DNA from: Mesostigma viride
Taxonomy: Eukaryota > Streptophyta > Mesostigmatophyceae > Mesostigmatales > Mesostigmataceae
NCBI GenBank assembly: GCA_009746045.1
Contig: RPFO01000934.1
Span: 609,101 to 673,100 of the forward strand
Reading direction: 5' to 3'
DNA: 64,000 bases
Part shown: in pieces, positions 1 through 12,057 of the stretch
How positions within the stretch are numbered: position 1 is the stretch's first letter
Layout: the number at the start of each line of letters is the position of its first letter
Translations under genes and position numbers: made by a program
Notes under the pieces: generated by a model
Databases searched by the model: none
Told to the model about the DNA's origin: nothing
The model's input: only the letters and a program-made list of their open reading frames with translations

Positions 1-2
1 GT

Positions 3-3000
3 TTCGGGGTCGACCCGGAGAGGAAGAGCATCAAGACGTGCATCAACCGCGCCACCGGTGAGTGGGCGGCCCCCGGGACGAGGAAGTGCCCTTGTAGGCC
101 CATGTTAGATAGACCGCGTTATTGCCATTGTGCCATCCCGAGCAAGTGCCCTTGTGGGCCCATGTTCCATCGACCACGTTATTGCCATTGTGCCATCCCG
201 AGCAAGTGCCCTTGTGGGCCCATCTTAGATAGACCACGTTATTGCCATTGTGCCATCCCGAGCAAGTGCCCTTGTGGGCCCATGTTCGATAGACCGCGTT
301 ATCGCCATTGTGCCATCCCGAGCAAGTGCCCTTGTGGGCCCATGTTCGATAGACCACGTTATTGCCATTGTGCCATCCCGAGCAAGTGCCCTTGTGGGCC
401 CATGTTCGATAGACCGCGTTATTGCCATTGTGCCATCCCGAGCAAGTGCCCTTGTGGGCCCATCTTCGATAGACCACGTTATTGCAATTGTGCCATCCCG
501 AGCAAGTGCCCTTGTGGGCCCATGTTCGATAGACCGCGTTATTGCCATTGTGCCATCCCGAGCAAGTGCCCTTGTGGGCCCATGTTCGATAGACCCCGTT
601 ATTGCCATATTGCCATCCCGAGCAAGTGCCCTTGTGGGCCCATGTTCGATAGACCCCGTTATTGCCATTGTGCCATCCCGAGCAAGTGCCCTTGTGGGCC
701 CATGTTCCATCGACCACGTTATTGCCATTGTGCCATCCCGAGCAAGTGCCCTTGTGGGCCCATCTTAGATAGACCCCGTTATTGCCATTGTGCCATCCCG
801 AGCAAGTGCCCTTGTGGGCCCATCTTAGATAGACCGCGTTATTGCCATTGTGCCATCCCGAGCAAGTGCCCTTGTGGGCCCATGTTAGATAGACCGCGTT
901 ATTGCCATTGTGCCATCCCGAGCAAGTGCCCTTGTGGGCCCATCTTAGATAGACCCCGTTATTGCCATTGTGCCATCCCGAGCAAGTGCCCTTGTGGGCC
1001 CATGTTAGATAGACCCCGTTATTGCCATTGTGCCATCCCGAGCAAGTGCCCTTGTGGGCCCATCTTAGATAGACCACGTTATTGCCATTGTGCCATCCCG
1101 AGCAAGTGCCCTTGTGGGCCCATCTTAGATAGACCCCGTTATTGCCATTGTGCCATCCCGAGCAAGTGCCGTTGTGGGCCCATGTTCGATAGACCCCGTT
1201 TTGCCATTGTGCCATCCCGAGCAAGTGCCCTTGTGGGCCCATCTTAGATAGACCCCGTTATTGCCATTGTGCCATCCCGAGCAAGTGCCCTTGTGGGCCC
1301 ATGTTAGATAGACCGCGTTATTGCTATTGTGCCATCCCGAGCAAGTGCCCTTGTGGGCCCATCTTAGATAGACCCCGTTATTGCCATTGTGCCATCCCGA
1401 GCAAGTGCCCTTGTGGGCCCATCTTAGATAGACCCCGTTATTGCCATTGTGCCATCCCGAGCAAGTGCCCTTGTGGGCCCATCTTCGATAGACCCCGTTA
1501 TTGCCATTGTGCCATCCCGAGCAAGTGCCCTTGTGGAGCCACTACGGTAGACCCCGTTATTGCCATTGTGCCATCCCGAGCAAGTGCCCTTGTGGGCCCA
1601 TGTTCGATAGACCGCGTTATTGCCATTGTGCCATCCCGAGCAAGTGCCCTTGTGGAGCCACTACGGTAGACCCCGTTATTGCCATTGTGCCATCCCGAGC
1701 AAGTGCCCTTGTGGAGCCACTACGGTAGACCCCGTTATTGCCATTGTGCCATCCCGAGCAAGTGCCCTTGTGGGCCCATCTTAGATAGACCCCGTTATTG
1801 CCATTGTGCCATCCCGAGCAAGTGCCCTTGTGGGCCCATGTTAGATAGACCCCGTTATTGCCATTGTGCCATCCCGAGCAAGTGCCCTTGTGGGCCCATG
1901 TTAGATAGACCCCGTTATTGCCATTGTGCCATCCCGAGCAAGTGCCCTTGTGGGCCCATCTTCGATAGACCGCGTTATTGCCATTGTGCCATCCCGAGCA
2001 AGCGTCCAGAGAGATATGAGGTATGCCTTTATCGCGCCATCTTGGTGGCCATACTCAAACAATCATGCTCATGCTGCTGTCCCTGGGTTCCTCCAAAACG
2101 TCCGACGCGCCATCACTGCCACGTGAGGTATGCTGTTTACGTCATCCATAAAAATCGAAGGTTTCATGTTCCATGCATGGAGCTGGCCCAGTTTAAAGCG
2201 GTTTCTTTTGGGGCAATGGCAGCAGTGCCCATAAACCCACAATGCCCTGTGACAGGAATGGGGTGAGAAGCAAGGCCTTGTTGCTTAAATTAAAAGCCCT
2301 GGGGTGGGCTTGAATAGATGTGGGTAAGGGAATGGCAAGTGTCTGGGTGGCTGCTGTTTCCTTGTTTGTCCGTGTCCACCACGCCGTCGCCCATGTTGCA
2401 ATGCATCTTCCACACGCGCGCAAGTATGGCTAGCGGCCGATACATCATTCCTCCACAAACAGCTGGACTATATCTAGCACTTTGTCTATTTACCTGGGTC
2501 TATCTATGTGGCTCCATTTAAATATGGTTCCTTCCAGCCCACATCCAGAGCCCGACGGAGCTGGACCGCATGTGCCACTTTGCCTTATTAGGTTCGTCTA
2601 TCTAATTGTCTCTCCACCTTTCTCTATTTATTTATAATCGCCGTGTCTGCCAGCCCACATCCAGAGCCCGACGGAGCTGGACCACATGTGCCGTGGGCGG
2701 GAGGCGGTCCACCGCACGGTGACGACCCTCAACAAGGTCTTCCCGCAAACGTGCCGCTTCCTGCGGCTCCACTACGACTTCAGCGTGGTCACCAACGTGA
2801 GCGTGTTATAATAAATAAAATACCGCCATGTATGATAGTAATGCAACTGTATATAGTGCCGCTCTCTGCGGCTACCCTACGGTTTCTGGTGGTCACCAGC
2901 GTGAGTGTGTTATAATAGTTATAATACCACCATGTATAGCGTGGTCACCATCCTGGGTGACTGAAAAGCAATCGCGGTGGGCGTATGGCGGTAGTTATTG

Positions 3001-6000
3001 CGCTCACCAAATACCAGTGTTAGTGATATTAAAACTGTAGCGGGGGGCCTAGCGTGGTGGTTTGCGTCTTCGAACGTGAGCGTGTTATGCATTTTTTATA
3101 TCGCGACGATGAGTACCTACGAGTGCAGATACGGCTCAGCGCTTATGGTTGTGGTTAGCGTTTTTAGCATGGTCACGGATGTGAGTGTCTTTAGGAAAGA
3201 CATGAATTTGGAGAAGGAATCCGACGCTCAAGGCAACTGGCCGAGCTACCGCTTTGCAAGGCAGTCCCTGTCTCGTCTAGCCCCTGCATCATCTAGCCCG
3301 TAGCAACCCCTATCTCGTCTATAGCCCGTAGCAACCCTCATATCGTCAACCCCTACAGCGCCTGGCCTTACTCTCCCGCAGCCCTTGCTTTGTATTTGTC
3401 CAGCGCACCGCGTGCATACGAGACATGATGAAGCAAGCGGCACCCGTAGTCTCGCAGTTCGCCCTGCATCTCTCGGGGTGTCACTCAACTCCTTGATCGA
3501 TTTTCGTTAACCCCCTCCAGATATCCTGCCCTTGTGCCCCCTATTGTACAGGTGCTGCCTCCACCCTAGCGTGCAGGTGCTGACATCCCCTTCATCTTTC
3601 AGTTCGCTAGAAGAACAAACGCTAAGTTATTCCGCTGGTTACTGGATCTGTTAGACCTCTCCATTCATCAATCCAGTCCCTCATGCCAAAGACACGCAAT
3701 GTGCAGGTGCTGAGCTGGTCTCTGTCACTCTTCAACCAGCCTAATGTTAAGAATGTTCCCCTGCGCCCCGCACATACCGCGCATGTGCAGGTGCTGGGCT
3801 CCTCTTTTTTTCTCAAATATTTTCCCCTCGTAGTTCTTTCCCCCGCCCCCCCCATGTCCCTTCCTGGAGGCGCGTAGCTCCTCTCTGCTACTCCAACGAT
3901 CCACCCTCTTTGTTCCTTTCCCCCCTGTGCCCCCCACCAATACCCTGCAGGTGCTGAGCTCCGCCACGCGCGGCCGTCTGGGTCTTGTCACCATCATGCG
4001 GTCGCCCCCCGACCGCGTCACGTCCGCGTATCGATACGCAAAGGCAAGCGCATGAGCATGGTGTTCATCGGAAGTGCATCAACTTGATGGGAACACAACC
4101 CCTTCTGATGAGCACAGCCCGCACACCACCCCTCTTTCTCTCCCTCTTGTTCTCCCCTTTCCGGTAGGCTTCCTTCTAGGTACCCCTCTACGCTTCCCTC
4201 TCGGCTGCCTTCCAGGCTTCCTTCTAGGTTTCCTTGTACCCTTCCCTGTCATATGTTGGAGGTGCCACCCAGATGGTGGTGTCTTTTGGATGGTGTCGAT
4301 GATTGCTCATGCAAAGTTTTAACCCTCGAAGTAGAACCATCAGCATGCCGTCGGTTAGTGATGGGGCTGGGTAGGTTGGGCAGACTGCTGGACGTGAGAC
4401 AGACCAGACACGCCTGCCACTGTTGGCTTTCAAAGGATGCCTAAAACTTTACTTTTGCCTTCTACAATTAGTAGATCATGATTGAGTACATCAATTAGTA
4501 GATGAATTCGTAGATCATCGTCTCCTACGTTGATACCAGCTCGAGCTACCCGCGTTTGGTTTGTGAGACGTATTTCTGTTGTGGTTTGTACTATGTGGCT
4601 TACAATACATTGATTCTGTCTGTCCTTCAGTGGATGCTTGCCACCTGGTGTGTTAAACTGCTATTTTAGCACGCTCACGTAGTCACGTTAGTGCTTGTGT
4701 TACAAGCTCCATGCTGGCACCATGCCTGAACAAGTGCTACGCGGCCCCCTCCCTTGCATCCTTGACCATGGTCTGCGTGTGCCGTGCGCTGTCCACCGGA
4801 TGCCATGCAACCACGCTACATGGGGACTGCCACCTGCCCACTCCGGCCCCACGTGGCCTGTCCTTGACTCATCATCGGCATGGTCCTGGATGTGGCGTCT
4901 GCAGGAGGTGGACGGCGACCTGAGGGTAAGCCTTCCCTGGGAACTACTACTATACTACTATACTAGGCCATGGATATCTAATAGGCAGTATAGTATAATA
5001 AGATGTACACAGTACATCTACTGATAGCCTGCCCAATAGGCAAAACGTTTGCCACCTAGTTTATCATTGCAGGCCGCTCTCTTGTGATACTTTTTACTAT
5101 CATCAGAAGTGTAGTATTCCTTTGATTTGTTACGGTAGCTGGGTTGCGGCTGCCAGCATTCCCGCCCCCTTCCCCTCTGCCCCCCCCCCCCCCCCCTCTT
5201 CGCCCCTAATTTCTTTTCCCCAGGACTTTGTGTGCCATGCGGCAGTAAATTAACTGTTGACCCCCCTGGCCACACACAGACACACACGCACGCTGGACTT
5301 CCCAAAAGGTAACAGCGATCATGACGCCCGCTACACTCGTGTCTCTTCCTCGAATGTGTGTGTGTGTTTTTAATGTTATCCCCCACCCCACACACAGGAC
5401 TTTGTGCAAGGCGACGGCGGTGCCAAGGCCAACCGCTTTGGCGGCGCCAACCACGCGACCAAACAGTTGGCGGGCGTGCTGCAGGAGTGCTCACAGCTGA
5501 CCCCGCTCGAACGCAAAGAGCTGTTGAACGACGAGGAGGCGATGTTGGAGCGCGCCAAGCGTAACTTGGAGAACTTTTGCGTCCTGGTCTACGAGTACCT
5601 GCCCGAGTCGCTCGAGTACCTGTCCAAGGTGTACGGGGTCAAGGTACGAGGGGTGGGTCTTTAAGTACCTGGGAATAGTCCATAAGACAAATAAGGTCAG
5701 TAATGTGTACGGTGTCATGGGGCATTTCAGGTTATCAAAGCAGGGCTCAATTAGGAAGTGCTGCCACTTTATAGATCTGCATGGCTCACCTATTTAGATA
5801 ATTATTTGGCCGTGTGAGGCTAAATATTGGCGGTGTGAGGCGATCCAGGACTACCCCTGGGAGCACCCCAAGTACGCAATCAATCCAAAATTGGGAGAAA
5901 ACGGCGGGCCTATAGCGGGCGGGTCCCAAAGCTACGCCCAATCCAGTTGCAATACACTAAAAGGCGGGGTGCATGCGGGTTGGTTGCTTGCTTGCACGCA

Positions 6001-7305
6001 CATTTTGCGCTGGGCAGAGCCAGCGGGTCACTCTAGTACCCATTTACGGTAGTTCTGGCGTGCTCATGCTGCCATGCTGCTAAACTATTGCCGCTCTGTC
6101 AAGTTAATGCTGCCCCACCTGTGTTCTGATCCGCCGCCCACATGACACCCCTCACACGACACACCCCACGCATGCAGCTGCACATAATGCTTCTCCATCG
6201 GCATGCTAATGCTGCCTGTACGTATGCTCCCCTATGTATTCATCGCTTCCCTATGTACTCATCGCTTCCCTATGTATTCATTGCTACGTATTCATTGCTT
6301 TCCTATGTATTCATTGCTATGTATTCATGGCTTCCCTAAGTATGTCCCAACCCCTGCATGGGCCGCTTTGCTCACATCACATTGTCCCTGCAACCGCAGG
6401 GCATGAAGCTACGCCCACAGCACTACAACGCGGGCGACCGGCGCCCCATCAAGCACGACCGGCACGCGCTGATTATAGAGGAGAACCGGCTCGACATGCT
6501 CCTCTACGCGTACAGCGTCGAGCTGTTCGCTGCGCGCTACAAGGCCGTGACCGGCAAGGACCTGCCCCCCAAGGCCAGCGCGCTCTCCGCGATGGCGGAG
6601 GCGAGGGCCGTGCAGGCCGCCGGTAGGGGGGGTGGCAAGAAATCCGAGAAGGTTGCGGAAGCCAGCACGGCGCTCGTCGCGGCCGCCGCGCTCCGGGGGA
6701 CCCTGCCAGGGTCTTCCTCGCACGCGCAGGGTGGCCACACTGCCGGGGGTGGTCATGGTTCTGGTGGGGGTGGTCATGGTGCTGGGGGTGGTCATGGTCC
6801 CGGGCATGGTGCCAAGCACGCGCCGCACCGCCCTCCCCACCAGGTCCAGGTCGGAGGTATCTCGATGAGCCTTAAAGCTAAGAAGCCCGCGCACCACGGC
6901 GGGGGGCATGGTTTCCCTGGCATCCAGCGTGCCAGGGACCGGTTGCATACCCTGGCCGGCTCGTTCCAGCACCAGCCGGTGGGGGGCATCTTCTCGCCGT
7001 CAAAGTCGCTGGCAAAACGGGAGGCGCTAAAGGCCGCGAGCATGGTGAGCCTCCAGGTGGCTAGGTCCCATCCCGTGGGGGGACCGTTGGCCATATCTCC
7101 AATCGCCCATGTCACGGGGACGACCGCGGCTGCGCTAGCTCAGCACACGGCCCCGGTGGGTCCTGCGGCAAAAGCCAAGTCGCCAGCCGTGGTGTCGGCC
7201 ATGGCGGGCCATGTTGTCTCACTCGGCATCGGCAGCAAGAAGGCTACGGCGTTGGCACACAGTTTGGGAATGTCCAATAAGATGCCGCCACTACATAAAC
7301 CTTAA
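3..7305 (+). CDS. Sulfotransferase-like protein, multi-exon, 5' partial
   Basis: Proposed exons: 3-57, 2654-2796, 3951-4043, 4905-4925, 5398-5643 and 6400-7305 (stop TAA). Phases agree at each join: the last G of exon 1 plus CC of exon 2 gives Ala, and the later joins are phase 0. Donors are GTGAGT, GTGAGC, a GC-type donor (AAG|GCAAGC), GTAAGC and GTACGA, and every acceptor ends in AG. The protein shows LVTIMRSPPDRVTSAYRYAK in exon 3, matching the T-x-x-R-x-P-x-x-R-x-x-S-x-Y signature that binds the 3' phosphate of PAPS in carbohydrate sulfotransferases. Exon 5 has AKRNLENFCVLVYEYLPESL and exon 6 has NRLDMLLYAYSVELF, both typical of the C-terminal half of that family. By family it would transfer sulfate from PAPS to a glycan in the Golgi. 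The last exon adds about 200 residues of Gly/His/Ala-rich tail of unknown role. The 21-nt exon 4 is the weakest call, and a longer exon from about 4700 is possible. The 5'-phosphosulfate-binding exon must lie upstream of the window. Confidence 0.72.
76..2005. repeat. 60-bp minisatellite inside intron 1
   Basis: About 32 head-to-tail units of 60 bp with the core GAGCAAGTGCCCTTGTGGGC and a variable segment (C/A-rich, then ACCACGTT, ACCGCGTT or ACCCCGTT). Three late units (near 1534, 1650 and 1711) carry a variant ending in GCCACTACGGTAGA and are 58-59 bp long. The array begins within about 25 nt of the splice donor at 58 and ends near 2005. Because 60 is divisible by three and the unit lacks stops, long open frames appear on both strands. 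They are a by-product of the period. Confidence 0.95.
2535..2693 (+). repeat. Duplicate of exon 2 start and its splice acceptor
   Basis: The 43 nt at 2651-2693 (acceptor CAG plus the first 40 nt of exon 2) occur at 2535-2577 with one mismatch (CGCATG for CACATG). The upstream copy keeps the AG and the start of the exon but runs into unrelated sequence after TGTGCC. It could act as a cryptic acceptor. Confidence 0.85.
2752..3200 (+). repeat. Degenerate copies of exon 2 end and its splice donor
   Basis: The exon 2 end with its donor and about 35 nt of intron (2752-2832) is repeated about 100 bp downstream at 2853-2935, including GTGGTCACCAGC and the donor-like GTGAGTGTG. Weaker copies follow near 2938 (GCGTGGTCACC), 3050-3095 (GAACGTGAGCGTGTTAT) and 3165-3195 (GGTCACGGATGTGAGTG). 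The intron thus carries several potential 5' splice sites built from the real one. Confidence 0.75.
3545..3965 (+). repeat. Five copies of the exon 3 acceptor edge
   Basis: The real exon 3 boundary reads TGCAG|GTGCTGAGCTCC at 3946-3962. Copies with CAGGTGCTG occur near 3549, 3574, 3703 and 3787 (the 3703 copy extends to GAGCTGG and the 3787 copy to GGCTCC). Spacing is irregular (25 to 160 bp) and the intervening sequence is pyrimidine-rich, so each copy resembles a full 3' splice site. Confidence 0.8.
5221..5406 (+). repeat. Copy of the exon 5 acceptor edge
   Basis: CAGGACTTTGTG at 5221-5232, directly after a C15-16 and pyrimidine tract, is an exact 12-nt match to the acceptor and exon start at 5395-5406. 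Splicing at the upstream site would bring intron sequence into the transcript. Confidence 0.7.
6225..6345. repeat. Short tandem repeat CTATGTATTCAT-type
   Basis: About seven degenerate 13-19 bp units (CTATGTATTCATCG, CTATGTACTCATCG, CTACGTATTCATTG and similar) in the intron before the last exon of the sulfotransferase-like gene. Confidence 0.8.
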
Positions 7306-8170
7306 ATTCATGCATAAATTCATGCATAGATTTGCAAGCCTTCAACTTGTGCGTGCACGGCATCTGAAGCTGGCATGCGTGGCCCGCTGCCAGATTTTTG
7401 CGAAGCGTAATGGCTGTTTTTTGTTTTTTTGTATAGTATTATTATGATTTGTACACGATTAATGGGGCAATTAATTAATTAATCAATTAGTTGCACTCGT
7501 GCTTCGCTGGGGAGTCACGAAGGATTAACCCCGATGGATGTATGGATGAGGGCACATAATGGACTACCGGTCTATTCTATCTAGAGGGAGCCAGACCCTA
7601 GCGGTCTCTCGATCCTAGCATTCTTCCCATACGTGCAAACACGCTTCTTCTCCACAGCGGGGGGGTCATTGTGCTCTACTGTCTGGGCCCACTTGGCCTT
7701 AATTGTCCATGCATGCATCTTTTTCCAAATCATGGAGATGCCTAGGCCCCCCCATATCCTCTACCAGTTGCTCCTTAATGTTCATGTGCACGCCTCTCCA
7801 TGCGCGGGGTACATTAATTAATTAATTAATTAAAATCATAGCTCCGTTGGGAGCATATGTAACACATAGCCCTGAGAAAGGGGCATCTATGGGTTTGTAA
7901 TACAATCAGGGCTACAACCTGCAGGTGGAGGATGTACAACTGTCACCTGCTCTGGGTGCACAAGGTGCACCTGCACCGCCATGATGGTTCATGCCTCCTT
8001 AACAAGCACAGGCACCCAAGCGGGGTACATGCGCCGGGCCATGCACGTGAGCCCGCCGATCTCGATTGACATGCATACCTGATCAATACCGCCGCCACTG
8101 TTATTTCATCCTCTGACAGGCGCTTTGCCAATGAAGACAACATGCAACCAGGGGAGACCCCAGACTGCAG
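7306..8170. other. Gap with a dispersed TTAA-tailed repeat
   Basis: No gene is visible. 7470-7490 and 7811-7832 hold ATTA/TTAA microsatellites. 7805-7990 is one copy of a dispersed repeat also seen at 11430-11725, 25150-25390 and 32200-32310, sharing CTCCGTTGGGAG, a CCTGAGAA-GGGGCAT block and a GGTGCAC-AGG-CACCTGCACC block. Confidence 0.6.
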
Positions 8171-8418
8171 GTTCTCGACGAGCTCAAGAACAAGCTCGTC
8201 ACGCGACTGGAGCTGCTTGAGGCCGGACTGACGACAGTTACGACACTGTGCACAGGTAAGTGCCCACCGCCTACCCAAATCATGGGACAAGGCTGGGCCT
8301 CCACCAGTGCTGCTCACTTTCAGCGACGAACATCGCGGCAAGAGCCCGGCTCCTCTCTCGCCGCAAGAAGCTGGAGCTTGACGACGACCTGATGCCGGCC
8401 GCATGCAGCAGTTACTAG
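8171..8418 (+). CDS. Last two exons of an unrecognised gene
   Basis: Exon 8171-8255 follows GACTGCAG and ends at a strong donor (CACAG|GTAAGTG). Exon 8324-8418 follows CTTTCAG and ends in TAG. The join is in phase (G plus CG gives Ala) and yields about 59 residues: a helical stretch VLDELKNKLVTRLELLEAGL, then a basic and acidic tail RRKKLELDDDLMPAACSSY. The first exon may extend upstream because the frame is open for some codons before the AG. I do not recognise the protein. The evidence is good splice signals with matching phase, while the upstream exons are not found. Confidence 0.4.
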
Positions 8419-8574
8419 GATGCATAATTAAAGTATATCCAAGTGGGGGTTAAGTGCATGCGGAGAACACCGCCACAAGTTTGGCAGCGTTGTATGATGC
8501 ATGGGAAGCCCCGTGTGTCTGGAATTATTAGGCAGCGTAGATCGAGTACAGTTTTCTGGCCATTTAGCCCGTAC

Positions 8575-9612
8575 TAATCATCAAGGAGACATTACCAGCG
8601 CAGGCCAGAAATCGGGAGTATCCGGACCATGGTAGCTCGAGCATGCCGTTATCTTGTCCGCATTGTCGAGTCGTTCAGGATGATGAATATGAATGGAGAT
8701 GGAAATGTGTAGCCTTGTGTATCGAAATTATGGCTGGCTTATGTCAAAGAGCAATTATGGCTGGCTTATGTGGCGAGCAAGTAGATGACCTAGACGGTGG
8801 GGCCGGAAACAGCTTGCTTGATCAGGGCGTGTCAATCATGTTGATACGGATGAGGGCCCCGCTGGTTCTTTGCGTGAGGACTGGCCAGCCTGAGAATGAT
8901 ATCTTTTTACATGGTCAGGCCGGCCCTGCCAGGGTTAGGCGACGTGGTGGCCAATCAACATTGGACATACTGCGATATGATCAGAAAATACTGCGATATG
9001 ATTTTAGCTAGCTGACATGAAGAAAAAAGACGCTGTTGGCGTCATCCACTCAACCCCTCTTACTGAAATGTGGTCGATCGCGGATAAGCAGGATAAGCAG
9101 CGTTGGGCGGACATTGTCAAAGACTACGACCCCCAAACTGTGGGTCCTATGAAATATTAAGGGCATGGTAGGCATAGTGCACTTGAGATTAGCTCACGGC
9201 CTCCCTTGAGGCCCATATTTTAGACTAGCTGTGGACATGTACATGTACAAATAGTACTGGTACAGATAGCCACGTGGCTCCCGCGGTCTTCACGTCTTTC
9301 CCGACGATCTCAGACAACTACCCTAGTCCTTTAACGGTGTTGGATCGCCATGCGTCCAGGAATAGTTGTCTTGAACTTAACTTAATATTGATCTGTCTTG
9401 CTGCTTCCGGCCCTATACCGTCTAGGTCATCTAGTCGCTCAACACGTAAGCCAGCCATAATTTCAATGCACAAGGCTACACATGTCCATCTCCCGTTCAT
9501 ATGGCATCATCCTGAACGACTCGACAACGCGGAAAAGATAACGGCGCAGGCTGGAGTTACCATGGTCCGGAAATTCTCCCGATTTCTGGCTTGCGCTGGT
9601 TGTCTCCTTGAT
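8575..9612. repeat. Inverted pair of a dispersed repeat (family A)
   Basis: The segment 8575-8850 is largely the reverse complement of 9395-9612. Shared landmarks are GTCTAGGTCATCTAGTCGCT, CAGCCATAATTTCAATGCAC, CATCCTGAACGACTCGA and CCCGATTTCTGGC. Further copies lie at 12058-12120 and 31965-32175. The roughly 540 bp between the arms hold nothing I recognise. The repeat has no coding frame and its ends are not resolved. Confidence 0.8.
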
Positions 9613-9695
9613 ATATTAACGTCTTGGGGAGACTAACGCTTCGTCTTTCTAAGACGCACATGCTGATATAATTTTCCGAATCTAAAACGCAATAT

Positions 9696-11054
9696 ATGAC
9701 GAGCAAACGCCCGTCGACGCAACGCAGTTTGGCCGATGCGCTCGCCTTCGACAATGCGGCAGCTGAGGCTGCCGCTTCGCCAGATCCGGCAGGCAGCGGT
9801 GACACTAGTCGTGCACTGGTGGTCACCCAGCAACCTCCCGGCCTCAATGCCTCGCCATCGGCATCGCCTGACCCTAAACGCGCCCGCCCCGCCGACAAAA
9901 CTGGAGGGCCACGCTGGGCGGAAACACGCTTCTCGGAACCGCGCTTTCGGCCCCAACCTTTCCAGGTCGATGATTACGACTGGACCACCATTTCTCCGAG
10001 TGATGCTATGCATCACATCTTCTTCGGGGACTACGCCTCGCTTTACGACCTGTGCCTCCATCTCCACGCCACTGGACGCCTCCTCGTCACCGACGGCCGA
10101 CGCTGGCACAACATCAGCTAGATGTTCGGGTGTCCCCGCCCCCAACTCCAACACGCCGTCCTCAACTCTCTTCTCCAGAAGTCTGACGGCGAGATCTGGG
10201 CTCCATCCATCTCCGCCCCCGCATTCCGTTCCATCCTCACGGAAGCCTTTCAGCAGCACGTGACCCCCCTTGCTGCCGACATAGCAGCAATCGGCGGCAC
10301 GCTGACTGCTGAACTTCCTCACATTTCCACCGCCGCCGCCTCCACCTCCACTGCCATTTCCGCCTCCACTGCCGACATCAAAGCCCAGCTCCTCGACCTC
10401 GACCACCGCCTTCAAGCCACCGCCAACGCCCTTGAGAGCTTGCATGACACCGCCGGCCTCACCGCCCAGGCGGTGAAGGACATCGCCACCCAGCCGGCTC
10501 CTGCTGGCCCGGCCGGCGATGCTCCCTCCACCTGGGCGGACTTGCTTAAGCAGCACACCACCTCCACCACCTCCACCATCTCGGCACAACTCAAGCAACA
10601 AGCCCTCGACCTTCGCGAGGAAGCCGACATCGCCCGGCGCAGCCACAATGTCATCGTCAAGCACTTCGACCAGCAGGCAGGTGAGACCTCCACGAGCCTT
10701 CTTGAGGCATTTAAGCGCGCCATTCTTGCCCCCATGTTACTCACTGGTGAGCTGGACATGTCGGCTGTCCGCCTCCCCCGCGCGCGGGGGAAGGCTGGCC
10801 CGGCACCCGTGCTCCTCACCTTTAAGTACATGGCGGACAAGCTGGCGTTCCTTAAATGCCGCAAGAAGCTCTCGGAGACTCGCTTCACGCTGGACGACGA
10901 CTTGACCCTGGCCCAGCAACAACGGCGACGCGAGCTATGGCCGACCTACCTTCAGCTCCGGCAGAGCGCAAGGGGGAAGCCGGTATACTGGAGGGGGGCG
11001 GTCATCCACGTTGACCACAAGCCCTGGCAGCCCCCTCCTGCCACCTCAGACTAG
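9696..11054 (+). pseudogene. LINE ORF1-like protein interrupted by one TAG
   Basis: One reading frame of 452 codons starts at 9696, is cut by a single TAG at 10119-10121, and resumes with ATG at the next base to a stop at 11054. The second half has a Ser/Thr/Ala-rich helical region, then an RRM-like block (NVIVKHFDQQ) and a C-terminal block with DDDLTLAQQQRRRELWPTYL. That order (coiled coil, RRM-like, C-terminal domain) resembles L1-type ORF1 proteins, which coat the element RNA. The N-terminal 141 residues are basic and Pro-rich. No reverse transcriptase follows, so this is a truncated copy or an ORF1-only element. The TAG may be a nonsense mutation or a recoded stop. The sequence cannot tell which. 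Confidence 0.6.
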
Positions 11055-11429
11055 GAATATATATTCATTGAGAATGATAGATTACGGAGGTGAGATAGGC
11101 ATGCAACATAAGGAAAAACCCGAGAACTGGGAGAATAACCCTGAAGAAATTAATAGTAATCTGACACAGACATCCAAGGATCACGCCAGCGGCACAAGGT
11201 ACAACTAACTATACATCACAAAACTACACGCAGCAACAGCGCTGCCGGCCCACCACTGATGCCTAGGAATATATATATACCAGTAGTGTAGATTAGTAAG
11301 GCTTAGCCTAGCATGTGGCCCACGCGCATGTGCGCCCATAATGGCCCCCATGGATGATGCCTTCAACATTTAGCCATGCTTTGTCTATAATGGGACCCCC
11401 ATGGATGTTGCATTAAGAATTTAGCCATG
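11055..11429. other. Non-coding stretch with short direct repeats
   Basis: No gene is visible. CTAGGAATATATAT occurs at about 11052 and again at about 11262, suggesting an edge of an inserted element. TTTAGCCATGCT occurs near 11371 and 11421 with CCCCCATGGATG between. Confidence 0.4.
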
Positions 11430-11725
11430 CTATGCCATGCAGAGAGATGCTCTCTGTCGAGAAGCCATGCCCTAGCCCTTGTATAGCCATGATGATCTTC
11501 CTCCCCCGTGCCAGGATCCCCTTAGTTGGGTTGAACCTGAGACAGCATGGTGGTGCCGGTGCCCTTGCGGCACCTAGAGCAAGTGTTGCTTACATTCCCA
11601 CCCTAGGAAATTGCATGAAGTAGCCTAGGATGTATTTAAAGCCATATGCCCCTTCTCAGGGATATGTGCTACATTGACTCCCAACGGAGTGATGTTGATA
11701 ATTAATTAATTAATTGGGGAGACAT
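11430..11725 (+). repeat. Dispersed TTAA-tailed repeat (family B)
   Basis: This copy reads from AGAGAGATGCTCTCTGTCGA through GGATATGTGCTACATTGACT to CCCAACGGAGTGATG and ends in a TAAT/TTAA microsatellite. A tail of simple repeat at a constant end suggests a LINE-mobilised non-autonomous retroelement. Copies on the other strand are at 7805-7990 and 25150-25390. No coding frame is seen. Confidence 0.65.
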
Positions 11726-12057
11726 CCACTATTTTTAAATCGGGGAGTTCAGTGCTCCGTGGTCCCCCAACGGGGACACGAGACTAATTAATTAATTATT
11801 GCAGCAGCAGCAGCAATGCCGTGATCAATGGCCTGACTGCATGCAGCCGCCACAAGCTAGCTAGACCACCCCCGAGTAGCCCCATGCAGGTGTACCAGTT
11901 GGCGATCAGTGCGGGGGCCTAGCTTTATATGACAACAACAAACTGTGCAAGCCCCCTCAGGCTCCCCCGAAATAGAAAGCTAGTTGCATGTTTATATGCA
12001 TGGGCAAGTCTGGAGTGGCATGCGTGTGATGGCATTAGATCAGCCATGGCTCACTGC

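Noticed and set aside
76-2005. CRISPR-like array
   Set aside because: The whole 60-bp unit is repeated with no unique spacers, and the surroundings are eukaryotic.
43-2266. Long open frames on both strands across the 60-bp repeats
   Set aside because: They follow from a period divisible by three without stops, lie inside an intron with matching splice phases, and occur in several frames at once.
9633-10664. Minus-strand 343-codon frame opposite the LINE ORF1
   Set aside because: Gly-runs and low complexity mark it as antisense of the coding frame.
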